Assembly (NCBI GenBank): GCA_963821505.1
Contig: CAWGEH010000021.1
Coordinates: forward strand, 1-64,000
DNA: 64,000 bases
Source: VAZQ01 sp963821505
GTDB lineage: Bacteria > Pseudomonadota > Alphaproteobacteria > Rhizobiales > Xanthobacteraceae
Direction of reading: 5' to 3'
Under the pieces are notes generated by a model. That model had not been told where the DNA came from. It saw only the letters and a list, made by a program, of their open reading frames with translations, and searched no databases. Both the position numbers and the translations under genes were made by a program. The number at the start of each line of letters is the position of its first letter. Positions within the stretch are counted from its first letter, which is position 1. This document shows, one piece after another, positions 1-8,222 of the stretch.

Positions 1-47
1 ATACGCGTCGCGTGACCATCACGTCGTCCTCGGTTCAGGCCAACAAT

Positions 48-1289
48 CTATGCCCTGGCGCGCTGCTCCACGTTGGCGATCCTCGCCGGCACGCCGAACT
101 CTCGCCGGCAGACGTCGGCGAGGGTGGCGACGCCTTGCCGGATCGCGTCCCCGGAAGGATTGGCGAAGCAAAGCCGCAGCCGGCTCCTGCCGTAGGCTCT
201 GTCGGTCGACCATTCCGGACCCGGATTGATGGCGACCCCGGACGCGAGCGCCGCCTGCGCCAGCTTTTGCGTATCCACGACGTCGGGCAGCTTGACCCAC
301 AGGAAGATACCGCCCTTGGGATCCTCGAACTCCGCCGATGTCCCGAACTGCTCGGCGAGCGCCTCCATCAACGTTTCGAGCTTGGCCCGCAAGCCGCGTG
401 TCAGCCTGGGGACATGCTCAGTGAAGTGGCCCGCACAAAATTCGGCCAGCACCATCTGTTCCAGGGCGCCGGAGCCGGCATCGGTCTTGAGCGCGAGCAT
501 GCGGGAGAGAACGTCCCAGCGGGCGACGATGTAGCCGACCCGCAGCGCCGGCGCGATCGACTTGGAAAAGGAGCCGATATGGATGACTCCCCCGCTCCCG
601 CTCATGGCGTGGAGCGCAGGCGGTCGGCGGCCGTCCCAGACGAGATCGGCGTAGCAGTCATCCTCGAAGATCGGCACGCCGTGGTCCTCCGACAGCTGCA
701 ACAGCTCGCGACGGCGCTTTTCTCCCATGATGGTGCCAGTCGGATTCTGCACCGTCGGAATGGTGTAGATGTATTTGGGACGAATGCCGCGGTGCTGAAG
801 GCCGTCGAGCGCGGCGGCCAGCGCGTCCATGCGCAAGCCCTCCCCGTCGAGCGGAATGCCCACCGCGTTGACCCCGAGCCGCGCAAGCCGCGTCAGCGCG
901 CCTTGGTAGCTTTCCTGCTCGATGATCACGGTGTCCCCGCGCGCCAGCAGCACGCCATTGACGAGGTCGAGCGCCTGCAACGAGCCGGAGGTGATCAGGA
1001 TTTCGTCGGCCGTGCAGGAGATGCCGGCGGTGCGCTTGAGCTTTTCGACCAGGAACTCGCGCAGCGGCCGGTAGCCGAGCGGACCGCTTTCGAGCCCATA
1101 GGTGGCGAGGGTCGAACCCTCGCGTGCGAGCACGGCGGCGGCCGCCGCCATGAGGCCATCGACGGGAACCTGCTCGGCGTCGTTGTTGCCGCCGATGAAG
1201 TTGTATCTGGGAAACCCGGTCCACTTGACCGCCGGCGCCGGCAGTCCGGCCGCCAACAGGGGCGCAAAGTCGAACGATCCGGAGGTCAT
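48..1289 (-). CDS. PLP-dependent aminotransferase, 2-aminoadipate/MocR-like class I
   Basis: A 413-residue fold-type I aminotransferase, expected to move an amino group between an amino acid and a 2-oxo acid in the cytoplasm. The sequence shows NPTG at 182-185, an acidic pair at 210-211 and the PLP-binding lysine K243 in GSFSK. The length is normal for the LysN/2-aminoadipate branch. There is no N-terminal GntR DNA-binding domain, so it is an enzyme and not a MocR regulator. It lies 65 bases downstream of the flavin monooxygenase gene on the same strand and may be cotranscribed with it. The amino-acid substrate cannot be read from the sequence. Confidence 0.85.
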   Translation of the reverse strand: MTSGSFDFAPLLAAGLPAPAVKWTGFPRYNFIGGNNDAEQVPVDGLMAAAAAVLAREGSTLATYGLESGPLGYRPLREFLVEKLKRTAGISCTADEILITSGSLQALDLVNGVLLARGDTVIIEQESYQGALTRLARLGVNAVGIPLDGEGLRMDALAAALDGLQHRGIRPKYIYTIPTVQNPTGTIMGEKRRRELLQLSEDHGVPIFEDDCYADLVWDGRRPPALHAMSGSGGVIHIGSFSKSIAPALRVGYIVARWDVLSRMLALKTDAGSGALEQMVLAEFCAGHFTEHVPRLTRGLRAKLETLMEALAEQFGTSAEFEDPKGGIFLWVKLPDVVDTQKLAQAALASGVAINPGPEWSTDRAYGRSRLRLCFANPSGDAIRQGVATLADVCRREFGVPARIANVEQRARA

Positions 1290-1354
1290 CGATGCTGTCT
1301 CTCTTTATCCACCGCGAGGGGGCCGATCTGCCCGACAGGCCCCCTGCATGCGGG

Positions 1355-2428
1355 TCATGACGCGGCCGCCAGCGCCCGCGCGCCCGCAGCCTGTTCATTA
1401 TTCATTGCGGCGAGCGTCGGCATGATCTCGCTCTTGAGCAGGCTGAGCGAGTGCATTTCCTGCGCATGGGTGAGCGAGCCGAACGCCAGCAGCAGCACGA
1501 GATAGTTTTGCCTGATGCGTTCGGCCTGCGCGGTCAGGACGCGCCTGACCGTATCGGGGCCTCCCACCACCAGCGTGCCCGCGGCCTTCGACTGATCGTA
1601 GTCGGCCGAGATCGAGATCGGCGGGAACGTGCCGCGCTCGACCCACAACCAGGCGAGATTGTCGAACCAGCGCTTGTAGGCCGGGCGCGCAATGCGCTCG
1701 GCCTCGGCGTCGGTATCGGCAACGAAAACCGCGCGCATGACGCCGCAATGCGGCGTCTGCACCGGCGATCGATAGCTGCTGCGCTCACCGGCGTAGGTGG
1801 TCCAGTGCGCGCGGAAGGTCGCCAGCATGTTCGCGACCTTCTCGTCCGGGCCGAGCGTCACGCCGTTCATCCCGCGCTTGGCCGCAAAGATCGGGCCGAG
1901 CTCGCCGCGCAGCCCGTACCAGAACGGCGGGTGGGGACGTTGCAGCGGCCGGATCACGACCGGCACGTCCTTGAAGACATAGCGATCGCAGCTGTAGTCG
2001 ATGCGATCCTGCGTGAAGCCCTGATACAGCACGTTGAACGCGTGCTCGTAGTGCGCGGCCGATTGGTTGAAATCGACGCCGTAGACGTCGAACTCCATGG
2101 GCGAGATGCCGCGGCCCACGCCGATGTCGAGCCGTCCGCCGCTCAGATGGTCGAGCATGCAGAGCTCTTCCAGCAGCCGCAGCGGATGGTAGAGCGGCAG
2201 GAGATAAAGCAGCGTGCCGAGCCGGATGTGTCGCGTCTCGCGCGCGGCGGCGGCGAGGAACACGCTCGGTGACGGGGTCATCGACAGCGGCGTCGCATGG
2301 TGCTCGGACAGATGGTAGCCGTAGAAGCCGGCGGCCTCGGCCGCGCGCAGCAAGACGAGCCGCTCCTCATAGGTCTTGTGCAACAACTCGCCGCGGTCGT
2401 CGATATAATCGAAGATGCCGAACTTCAT
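1355..2428 (-). CDS. LLM-class flavin-dependent oxidoreductase (luciferase-like monooxygenase)
   Basis: A 357-residue bacterial-luciferase-family protein, expected to use reduced FMN and oxygen on an unknown small organic substrate. The N-terminus has the family's usual opening, with a short MKFGIFDY strand. Further in are a LSEHH motif and a stretch ending GVGRGISP, where F420/FMN-binding TIM-barrel loops are expected. The length is typical. The start at the MKFG methionine matches the family N-terminus, although I see no strong Shine-Dalgarno sequence before it. It precedes the aminotransferase on the same strand. Confidence 0.85.
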   Translation of the reverse strand: MKFGIFDYIDDRGELLHKTYEERLVLLRAAEAAGFYGYHLSEHHATPLSMTPSPSVFLAAAARETRHIRLGTLLYLLPLYHPLRLLEELCMLDHLSGGRLDIGVGRGISPMEFDVYGVDFNQSAAHYEHAFNVLYQGFTQDRIDYSCDRYVFKDVPVVIRPLQRPHPPFWYGLRGELGPIFAAKRGMNGVTLGPDEKVANMLATFRAHWTTYAGERSSYRSPVQTPHCGVMRAVFVADTDAEAERIARPAYKRWFDNLAWLWVERGTFPPISISADYDQSKAAGTLVVGGPDTVRRVLTAQAERIRQNYLVLLLAFGSLTHAQEMHSLSLLKSEIMPTLAAMNNEQAAGARALAAAS

Positions 2429-2748
2429 GGAGAGTGTGTCTCCTGCGCCCCCGCGAATTCGAGCGCCCGCGCAGCAGCGCTCGGGACGCAGGGCATTGCG
2501 GCGAGAGCCGGTCGTCGCATCGCGATTCCTCCCGTGCCGGCTCTTTCACGAGCCTGACGATTGAATGCGCCGAAGCCTAGCATCGCCACGACACGGCGTC
2601 TAAGCCCTCCGGGCCACGCATGGCGGGGTGGCGCGCGCGCCCCCTCGGCCGCCATTTTATTTTCTTGAAAATTGCCGCAAAGCCTCCTTGTCTGTCGATG
2701 TCGCCGATGGCGCGGCGACGCCGAGCCGCGCCGGATCCGGGGGATGCC
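2429..2748. other. Divergent intergenic region
   Basis: This 320-base stretch separates the leftward flavin monooxygenase gene from the rightward SDR gene, so it must hold promoters for both. I see no convincing gene, operator or hairpin in it. In-frame methionines at 2620 and 2701 upstream of the SDR start are not supported by family length. Confidence 0.4.
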
Positions 2749-3585
2749 ATGCCGTCCGCAACGCTTGAGCCCGCAAGGATCGATCCATCCGGTCTGGCGG
2801 TGATCGTGACCGGTGGCGCCCGCGGTCTCGGGCGAGCGATGACGCTGGGCCTGGCCATGTCCGGCGTCCGTGTGATCGTGGCCGATCTGCCGTCGAGCGC
2901 GGCGGAAATACGGGAGCTGCTCGATCGGGCCGGCGAGAAAAACGTGCAGAACAGGATCTATCCCGTCGAATGCGACGTGACCCGATGGACGGATTGCACC
3001 GCGACGGTGCAGAAGGCCATCGCGAGGTTCGGCGCCATCCATGGTCTCGTCAACAATGCCGGCCTCGGCATGCAACACATCGGCCACGTTCTCGTCGGGA
3101 CACGAAAGAAATTCTACGAAGTCGACGCCGAAACGTGGCGCAACGCCATCGACGTCAATTGCAATGGACCGTTCATGATGGCCAAGGCCATTGCGCCGAT
3201 ACTGGTGGCGCAGGGCTGGGGCCGTATCGTCAACATCCAGACGAGCAGCTACACCATGATGATGGAGGGCTTCTCGCCGTACGGACCGTCCAAGGCGGCG
3301 CTCGAATCGGCGACCGTCATCTGGGCCAAGGACCTCGCGGGAACCGGCGTGACCGTCAATGCCTTGGCGCCCGGCGGGCCGGCCAACACGCGCATGATCC
3401 CGTCGGAAGAAGTCAGCGACCGCTCCACGCTCATCCAGCCGGAGGCCATGATCGCGCCGATCACCTGGCTGATGTCGCCGCGATCGGACGGCGTCACCGG
3501 GCGCCGGATCGTCGCCAAGGAATGGGATGCCGCACGGCTTGCGAGCGAGCCGCCGGACAAGGTCGGAACTCCGGCAGGATGGTGA
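2749..3585 (+). CDS. SDR-family NAD(P)-dependent oxidoreductase
   Basis: A short-chain dehydrogenase of 278 residues. The Rossmann glycine motif TGGARGLGRA follows the first strand, and VNNAG occupies the adenine-pocket position. The catalytic triad is visible as a serine in QTSS followed by YGPSK. It should oxidise or reduce an alcohol/ketone with NAD(P). I chose the start at 2749 because a GGGGGA-like ribosome-binding stretch lies just upstream and the Rossmann motif then falls about 20 residues in, as usual. The next gene begins 12 bases after its stop, so the two probably form an operon. Confidence 0.85.
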   Translation: MPSATLEPARIDPSGLAVIVTGGARGLGRAMTLGLAMSGVRVIVADLPSSAAEIRELLDRAGEKNVQNRIYPVECDVTRWTDCTATVQKAIARFGAIHGLVNNAGLGMQHIGHVLVGTRKKFYEVDAETWRNAIDVNCNGPFMMAKAIAPILVAQGWGRIVNIQTSSYTMMMEGFSPYGPSKAALESATVIWAKDLAGTGVTVNALAPGGPANTRMIPSEEVSDRSTLIQPEAMIAPITWLMSPRSDGVTGRRIVAKEWDAARLASEPPDKVGTPAGW

Positions 3586-3597
3586 GGGCAACGAACC

Positions 3598-3981
3598 ATG
3601 GACACGCAAGACCTTTACGACAGAGGGCTCAAGCTCCGCAGGGACATGTTCGGGCAAGCGTCCGTGGACCAGCGCATGACTGCGTTCGGCGCGTTCGGCG
3701 AGCCGCTGCAGAACATCATCAACGCCTACGCCTACGGCGATGTCTGGAGCCGTTCCGCGCTGCCGCTGGCGACGAAGTCGCTCGCCATGATCGCGATGAT
3801 GGCGGCGGCCGGCCGCGCGAACGAGCTGCGCGTCCATCTCAAGGGCGCGCTCGGCAACGGCTGCACCGCCGAGCAGATCCAGGACATTCTCCTTCTGGTC
3901 GCGATGTATTGCGGGATTCCGGCGGCCAACGAGGCGCATCGCGTTGCGGTCGAGGTGCTGGGCGAAACCGAAGCGACGTAG
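3598..3981 (+). CDS. Carboxymuconolactone decarboxylase family protein
   Basis: A 127-residue all-helical CMD/AhpD-fold protein. The family signature is the segment with EQIQDILLLVAMYCGIPAAN near residues 90-110, followed by a histidine. The length fits 4-carboxymuconolactone decarboxylases, although many relatives have other or unknown activities. It is 12 bases downstream of the SDR gene, which suggests a shared catabolic role. The stop codon TAG is followed without a gap by the broken end of an IS3-type transposase in the same frame, so the last residues may have been altered by the insertion or deletion that left the remnant. Confidence 0.8.
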   Translation: MDTQDLYDRGLKLRRDMFGQASVDQRMTAFGAFGEPLQNIINAYAYGDVWSRSALPLATKSLAMIAMMAAAGRANELRVHLKGALGNGCTAEQIQDILLLVAMYCGIPAANEAHRVAVEVLGETEAT

Positions 3982-3984
3982 GGC

Positions 3985-4443
3985 TCGCGCCGCCGTGTGA
4001 TCGGCTGGGCTTTGGAGAAGCATCTGCGGGCAAGCCTCGCCGTCACGGCTCTCGACATGGCGATCAAGATGCGCCGGCCGATACCCGGCACCTTGATCCA
4101 TCATTCCGATTGCGGCGTGCAGTACGCCTGCAGCGAGTATACAGCCGTGTTGGAGCTACACGGCATTGAGCCAAGCATGAGCCGCATCGGCAATCCATAC
4201 GATAACGCCCGGACGGAAAGCTTCATGAAGACACTCAAACAAGAGGAGGTCGACGGCCGCAATTATCGTGATCTCGAGCTGGCGCGCCAAGCGATCGGCG
4301 CGTTCATTGAAGAGGTCTACAATCGTCAACGACTACATTCGGCTCTGGCCTATCAGGCTCCAGCCGAGTTCGAAGCCAACCTGTCGCGGCTTGGGTGTTA
4401 TCCACAGGCCGCGCAGCCAGCAGTAAACGCAACAAGTCTCTAG
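3985..4443 (+). pseudogene. Truncated IS3-family transposase OrfB (integrase core)
   Basis: About 152 residues of a DDE integrase core. The remnant opens with SRRRVIGWAL, which in intact IS3 transposases follows the first catalytic aspartate, so that aspartate is lost. The second aspartate is seen in HHSDCGVQY and the glutamate in NARTESFMKTLK. The C-terminal NRQRLHSALAY motif is intact. A non-functional leftover of transposition. Confidence 0.85.
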
Positions 4444-4473
4444 TTTCGTGTCTCAAACGAAGGGTGCAGTCCA
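3985..4473 (+). mobile_element. Right-end remnant of an IS3-family insertion sequence
   Basis: Only the 3' part of the element survives: the C-terminal half of OrfB and a right terminal region at about 4444-4473. Read inward from the edge it starts TGGACTGCACCC, a common IS3-family end. No left end or OrfA is present in the window. The break lies directly at the stop codon of the preceding gene. Confidence 0.75.
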
Positions 4474-4918
4474 AAGCCGCAGCCATTGTAAACAACAATG
4501 AAAAAACAATAGACCGGCGCGCCATCTCGATCGGCCTCGTGCTGAGGAGCATCGCGGCGTGATCCAGCACAGGAAGGGCATCCGCGGTCTCGGCCGCGCT
4601 GCGATGCGTCTCGAAGCAGGAGGCCGCCCGAAGCAGAGAGGCCGCCTCGTCCTTCGAGACGCGCGCACGCAGCGCCCGTGTTGCCGAACCCGCGCCCCAT
4701 GCGCGCTCCTCAGGACGAGGGCGGTTCAGCATACGGCGCCCGCGGCCCTGTGCCGGAGCCGCTCGCCGCGGTACGTGATCTCGCGGCCGCGGGTCTTGAC
4801 ATGGATGCGCCGCACCTTCGCCGGCGCGTTCATCGCGCTCGGCGCCAGGCTGGCGTTTGCCGATCGTTGAAACAGCGCGCACGATCACTCGATCCCGGGC
4901 GGAGAAGGAACAGGACGC
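4474..4918. other. Gene-poor stretch with repeat and decayed sequence
   Basis: No supported gene. Positions 4542-4726 hold a palindromic repeat. From 4805 a short frame of 21 codons reads like the start of a secreted protein (MRRTFAGAFIALGARLAFA) but stops at once, and may be the stump of a lost gene. The ribosome-binding site of the next gene (GGAGAAGGA) lies just before 4919. Confidence 0.4.
4542..4726. repeat. Palindromic repeat, CTGAGGAGC/CTCCTCAGGACGAG family
   Basis: The left end reads CTGAGGAGCATCGCGG and the right end GCGCTCCTCAGGACGAG, with internal CTTCGAGACGCGC. A second copy of the same family lies at 34303-34394 inside the end of livM. Such elements are frequent between genes in this bacterial order. 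Confidence 0.7.
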
Positions 4919-5293
4919 ATGGACAGCGGCGAGACCCTGGCGTTCGCCAAACGACTGATGCGCGAGGTCTGGGAGCCGTTCGACGCCGAAGCGGTTGCGC
5001 GCTTCTATCATCCCGACGTCATCGGCCATCACCGCAAGCAGCGACTGACATACGACGATGTCGTGCATCGCCTCGTGACGGACCATCCGCGCTACCCCAA
5101 TCCCCGGTTCGACATCAGGGACATCATCGCCGCCGAGGACAAATTTGCCATCCGGTTCATCTTCACCGCGACCGAAGCGGCGGGGCATGCGATCTCAGTG
5201 GAGTGCAACTATTTCTACCATCTGAAGGCGGGCAGGATTTCCGAGTTCTGGCACCTGGCGGACATCGACTTCGACTATTGCGCGGAGGATTAG
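4919..5293 (+). CDS. NTF2-like / SnoaL-like ester-cyclase family protein
   Basis: A 124-residue protein with the pattern of the NTF2-like cone fold: a helical start, a histidine-rich segment at about residues 35-43 (YHPDVIGHH), and alternating strands to the end. Relatives act as isomerases, cyclases or ligand binders; nothing here fixes the substrate. The start is supported by a purine-rich stretch 6-14 bases upstream. Its stop codon TAG is also the first three bases of a palindromic repeat. Confidence 0.6.
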   Translation: MDSGETLAFAKRLMREVWEPFDAEAVARFYHPDVIGHHRKQRLTYDDVVHRLVTDHPRYPNPRFDIRDIIAAEDKFAIRFIFTATEAAGHAISVECNYFYHLKAGRISEFWHLADIDFDYCAED

Positions 5294-5396
5294 AGCGCGT
5301 CCCGATTGGATCGAATCGTGATGCGCTCTAGATTCTTCGATTTTGCGCATGTTCTATTCGGAAAACCGGTTCCCACTTTTCCGGAACATGCGCTAG
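5291..5396. repeat. Palindromic repeat, TAGAGCGC...GGAACATGCGCTAG family, copy 1
   Basis: About 106 bases running from TAGAGCGCGTCCCGATTGG to TTCCGGAACATGCGCTAG, with AAAACCGGTT near the middle of its right half. Near-identical copies occur at 18850-18954 and 53037-53143, and a short inverted piece at 9673-9719. The first three bases serve as the stop codon of the preceding gene. Confidence 0.85.
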
Positions 5397-5864
5397 CGCG
5401 GCAGGGCAAATCGTCCGGGTGATCGCCGCGAGCGCCGCGCTGGCGCATCAAAACTTTTTCATGACGGCCCCGCCGTCCGCCTCGTCAAAGGCTTGATCAT
5501 AAGATCCGTGTGGCGTCGTCCGCCGCCTATCGACGACATGCAAACCATTCCGGTGTCTCGGTCGGCAAGGTTGTCGTCCAAGACCATGACGCCCCGCTCG
5601 GTGCGAGCTCGGTCGACGCCGTGACTCCTACAGCAGATTTCAGTTGGATTGCATCGCCCTATCCGTCATGCCCGCGCTCGTCGCGGGCATCCACGTCTTT
5701 AGGGCCTACGTTGCATTGAAGACGTGGATGGCAGCGGAACGCGGGCTTGCCCGCGTTCCGCACGATGAAAGCGCTGCAAGTCGGGTAGATAGACCCGACT
5801 TGCACAGCCGAGCCCGGCCATGACGTTGAACGTACGGTTCGATACAAGTGGAAAATGCCCCTAG
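5397..5864. other. Gene-free stretch between convergent genes
   Basis: No supported gene. It holds a GTCATG-type palindromic repeat at 5665-5825. The rest shows no ribosome-binding site followed by a credible frame. Confidence 0.4.
5665..5825. repeat. Palindromic repeat, GTCATG...CATGAC family, copy 1
   Basis: The left arm starts GTCATGCCCGCGCTCG and continues into GGCATCCACGTCTT. The right arm has AAGACGTGGATGG and ends in CCCGGCCATGAC. Related elements lie at 27007-27118 and 32112-32198. The arms can pair into a long hairpin, so here it could act as a terminator between convergent genes. Confidence 0.75.
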
Positions 5865-6491
5865 CTAGAAAGGGGACTTCGGCTTGTCGGCCTTGCAGTG
5901 CTCGGCAAAAATAAGGTGAAGCGCCCTTTCCGTCTGATCAATATTCCCCGGCAGTGAAATGTGAGCAGACTTGAACCCGAAATCCACCGTCGTTTTATCG
6001 TTTTTCAGATATTCAAGAATGACATCATCGCCTTCGACTTCCAATTCGTAAAGAACTTGCCGGCCGGCGTATTTTTTGCTCATGCGGGACACGTCCATCT
6101 TGAACCGGCCCAAATAATATCTGGCATATCTGTCGAGATCCGGCTCGGGGACCACGACGATACAGGATTTCCGATCTACGATTTCCGGACCATCCTTCGG
6201 ATCTATGCGCCCGGTGAAGACGTAATTGACCGCTTGTTGAAACACGTCATCTCCGGCCAGCGCCCGGGTTTGCAGTGGAACGAGCCAAAGAATTGATGCG
6301 ACGGCCACGGCCAAGGACAGCCCGATCTTGTGACCGCTTTTTTTCCGCGGCGCCAGAGCGGTTTCCGTCGCGTTGGAATCGGAAACCGCCCTGGAGTCCT
6401 TGCGTTTGACGCGTTTTCTGCGGCGAACCGGTTCCCACCCCGGATCACGTCCGGGGCAGGCTTTCGCCGGAAAACGCTCCAAGCCCGTCAT
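5865..6491 (-). CDS. Hypothetical signal-anchored protein with repeat-derived N-terminus
   Basis: About 208 residues and not recognised. A hydrophobic segment (IGLSLAVAVASILWLV) at about residues 61-76 is followed by an extracytoplasmic domain of about 130 residues rich in charged residues, with VDRKSCIVVVPEPDLDRYA and a late cysteine. It was probably exported or membrane-anchored. The start at 6491 has AGGAG seven bases upstream, and another ATG lies at 6506. The first 50 or so codons lie in a palindromic repeat (6352-6485), so the cytoplasmic tail is repeat sequence read in frame. No partner gene is evident. Confidence 0.6.
   Translation of the reverse strand: MTGLERFPAKACPGRDPGWEPVRRRKRVKRKDSRAVSDSNATETALAPRKKSGHKIGLSLAVAVASILWLVPLQTRALAGDDVFQQAVNYVFTGRIDPKDGPEIVDRKSCIVVVPEPDLDRYARYYLGRFKMDVSRMSKKYAGRQVLYELEVEGDDVILEYLKNDKTTVDFGFKSAHISLPGNIDQTERALHLIFAEHCKADKPKSPF
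6352..6485 (-). repeat. Palindromic repeat read as coding sequence
   Basis: Read on the minus strand it runs from GAGCGTTTTCCGGCGAAAG through GAACCGGTTCGCCGC to GCGGTTTCCGATTCC and a mirrored GGAAACCGCTC-like end. It overlaps the start of the gene at 5865-6491 without introducing a stop. Confidence 0.65.
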
Positions 6492-6645
6492 CGCCTCACT
6501 CCTCATGGTCGCGCCGGCTCCGACCACCTCGTGGCGAAGGAAGATTGAATGAAACCCCCAAATTATTGCGGAAAAAAGCTGCCTGGTAGTGAAACATGCG
6601 TGGCACGCGTCGGATGGCCCAGGTGGCGCCCGTGACGCCCGCGGC

Positions 6646-8097
6646 TCAATCTCGCCCGGTTCGGGCACTGGCGGCCAGGAAACCGGAGGCGACGAGCTCG
6701 ACCAGCCGGGGATCGAGGAGGGTCGCCACGACGGGTGCGCAAGACCAGACCAGGACGATCCAGGGAATCATCCGATAGGCACCGGGCTGGGGCGGGTACA
6801 CATTCACCCAGAGGGTATAAGCGATGGCCAAGGCCGCGAGCGCAGGAATGAACAGGAGCCACGGCGTCCCCCGCGTTGGCAAACGGATGAGCGTGCCGGC
6901 GGCGCTGACGGCCACGAGCAGATAGGCAACCAGCAAGGCCAGGGCGCCGAGCGTGGAGGCCCAGAAGAAGGCATCCGATCCCGAGGCGTCAAAGAGGAGG
7001 CGCATCGCCGCATATCCGATGATGGCGGCGACCAGGATACAGACGGCGGCGTTGCGCGGGGTGCCGCTCGCCTTGGAGATTCGTCCCAGCGGGCTCGACG
7101 GAGCAAGATCCCGGCAAAGCGCAAACAGGATGCGCGAGGACGCGACGATCGAAGCCAAGGCGCCTCCGAGCGCGGAACAGATGGCCAGCGCGTCGAACAC
7201 GTCTCCCGACCAGCCGCCGAAATAGCGGGCCGAAAGATCCGCGAGCAGGGACGTGGATTTGGTAAAGCTCGCGACGCCGGCCGGATCGGTCCCGAAGCCG
7301 AGCGTTTCGGCCGCGGTGACGACGGTGAAGACGACCCCGGCGCCGAGCACGGTCCCGATCAGAACCCGGGGGATGGTGAACCTCGATTTCTCGACTTCCT
7401 CGCCCAGCGTGGCGACCTGCTCGAAGCCGGCGAAGGAGAGCAGACCGAACGACAGCCCCATGGCGATCGACGCGGCTCCCACCCCCGGCGTCGGAATCAA
7501 GAGATCCCGCAGCGGCGGGTCGCCCTGCGGTCCGTGCCCCTGCACGACCAGCAGCAGCACCGCGCACGCCATCACCAGCATGGCGACGACGGCAACGCCT
7601 TCGAGCACGATCAGCACCAGGCCGGCGCGCCGTGCCGGGATGATGCTCAGCGGGCCGATCACCACGGCGGCCACCACCGTCAGGACGAAGCTGGATGCGT
7701 CGTGCCAGAGACCGACGCGCTGCAGGAGATTGGCGCCGAACAGCCCGAAGGCCCCGAGACCGACGACCGCAAAGCAGAGATAGGTCCCGAGCAGCGTCCA
7801 GCCCGCAATCAGCCCCGCGCGGGGACCGAGAATCGCCGTCACGAATCCATAGGCCGACCCCGCGTTGGGATGCTCATGCGCCAATCGGGCAAAGCACCAC
7901 GCCACCAGCAGCACGACGAAGGTGGACAGCGAGAAGACGAGGGGCACCACCCGGCCGACGTGTTCGGCGGGCTCCTGCGGATTCAAATTCATCGCCATGG
8001 TGGGAGCCATCCCGGCAACGGCGATCGCAATGGCATTCCAGGTCCCGACGCCCTTGAACAGGATGGCGGAAGGATCGACAGGAGCATGATCATTCAT
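6646..8097 (-). CDS. APC-family amino acid permease
   Basis: A 483-residue polytopic membrane protein of the amino acid-polyamine-organocation superfamily, expected to import amino acids or related amines with protons. The TM1 glycine motif region (VGTWNAIAIAVAGMAPTM) and about 12 hydrophobic segments are visible. A TM6-like FAGFEQVATLGEE segment matches the family's FxGFE motif. I chose the methionine at 8097 because the next one upstream adds a basic, non-family stretch. No operon partner is obvious. The nearest gene upstream on the same strand is a Bug-type binding protein. Confidence 0.85.
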   Translation of the reverse strand: MNDHAPVDPSAILFKGVGTWNAIAIAVAGMAPTMAMNLNPQEPAEHVGRVVPLVFSLSTFVVLLVAWCFARLAHEHPNAGSAYGFVTAILGPRAGLIAGWTLLGTYLCFAVVGLGAFGLFGANLLQRVGLWHDASSFVLTVVAAVVIGPLSIIPARRAGLVLIVLEGVAVVAMLVMACAVLLLVVQGHGPQGDPPLRDLLIPTPGVGAASIAMGLSFGLLSFAGFEQVATLGEEVEKSRFTIPRVLIGTVLGAGVVFTVVTAAETLGFGTDPAGVASFTKSTSLLADLSARYFGGWSGDVFDALAICSALGGALASIVASSRILFALCRDLAPSSPLGRISKASGTPRNAAVCILVAAIIGYAAMRLLFDASGSDAFFWASTLGALALLVAYLLVAVSAAGTLIRLPTRGTPWLLFIPALAALAIAYTLWVNVYPPQPGAYRMIPWIVLVWSCAPVVATLLDPRLVELVASGFLAASARTGRD

Positions 8098-8222
8098 GCC
8101 GGGGAAACTGGCATGACGCCGGTTTGCGGTCGAGCATCGCAAGCGCGTTCACCGGCGGTCGCCGAGGTCTTGGGCGGAGCGGACATTCACCGGCAGCGCG
8201 TCCGAGAGTTCGGCCGGCAGCG

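Noticed and set aside
2425..4104. Long minus-strand open frame over the SDR and CMD genes
   Set aside because: It is arginine/histidine-rich shadow sequence of two well-supported genes on the other strand.
4805..4870. Signal-peptide-like 21-codon frame
   Set aside because: It stops right after the signal-like part and has no ribosome-binding site of note; at most a gene stump, so not listed as a gene.
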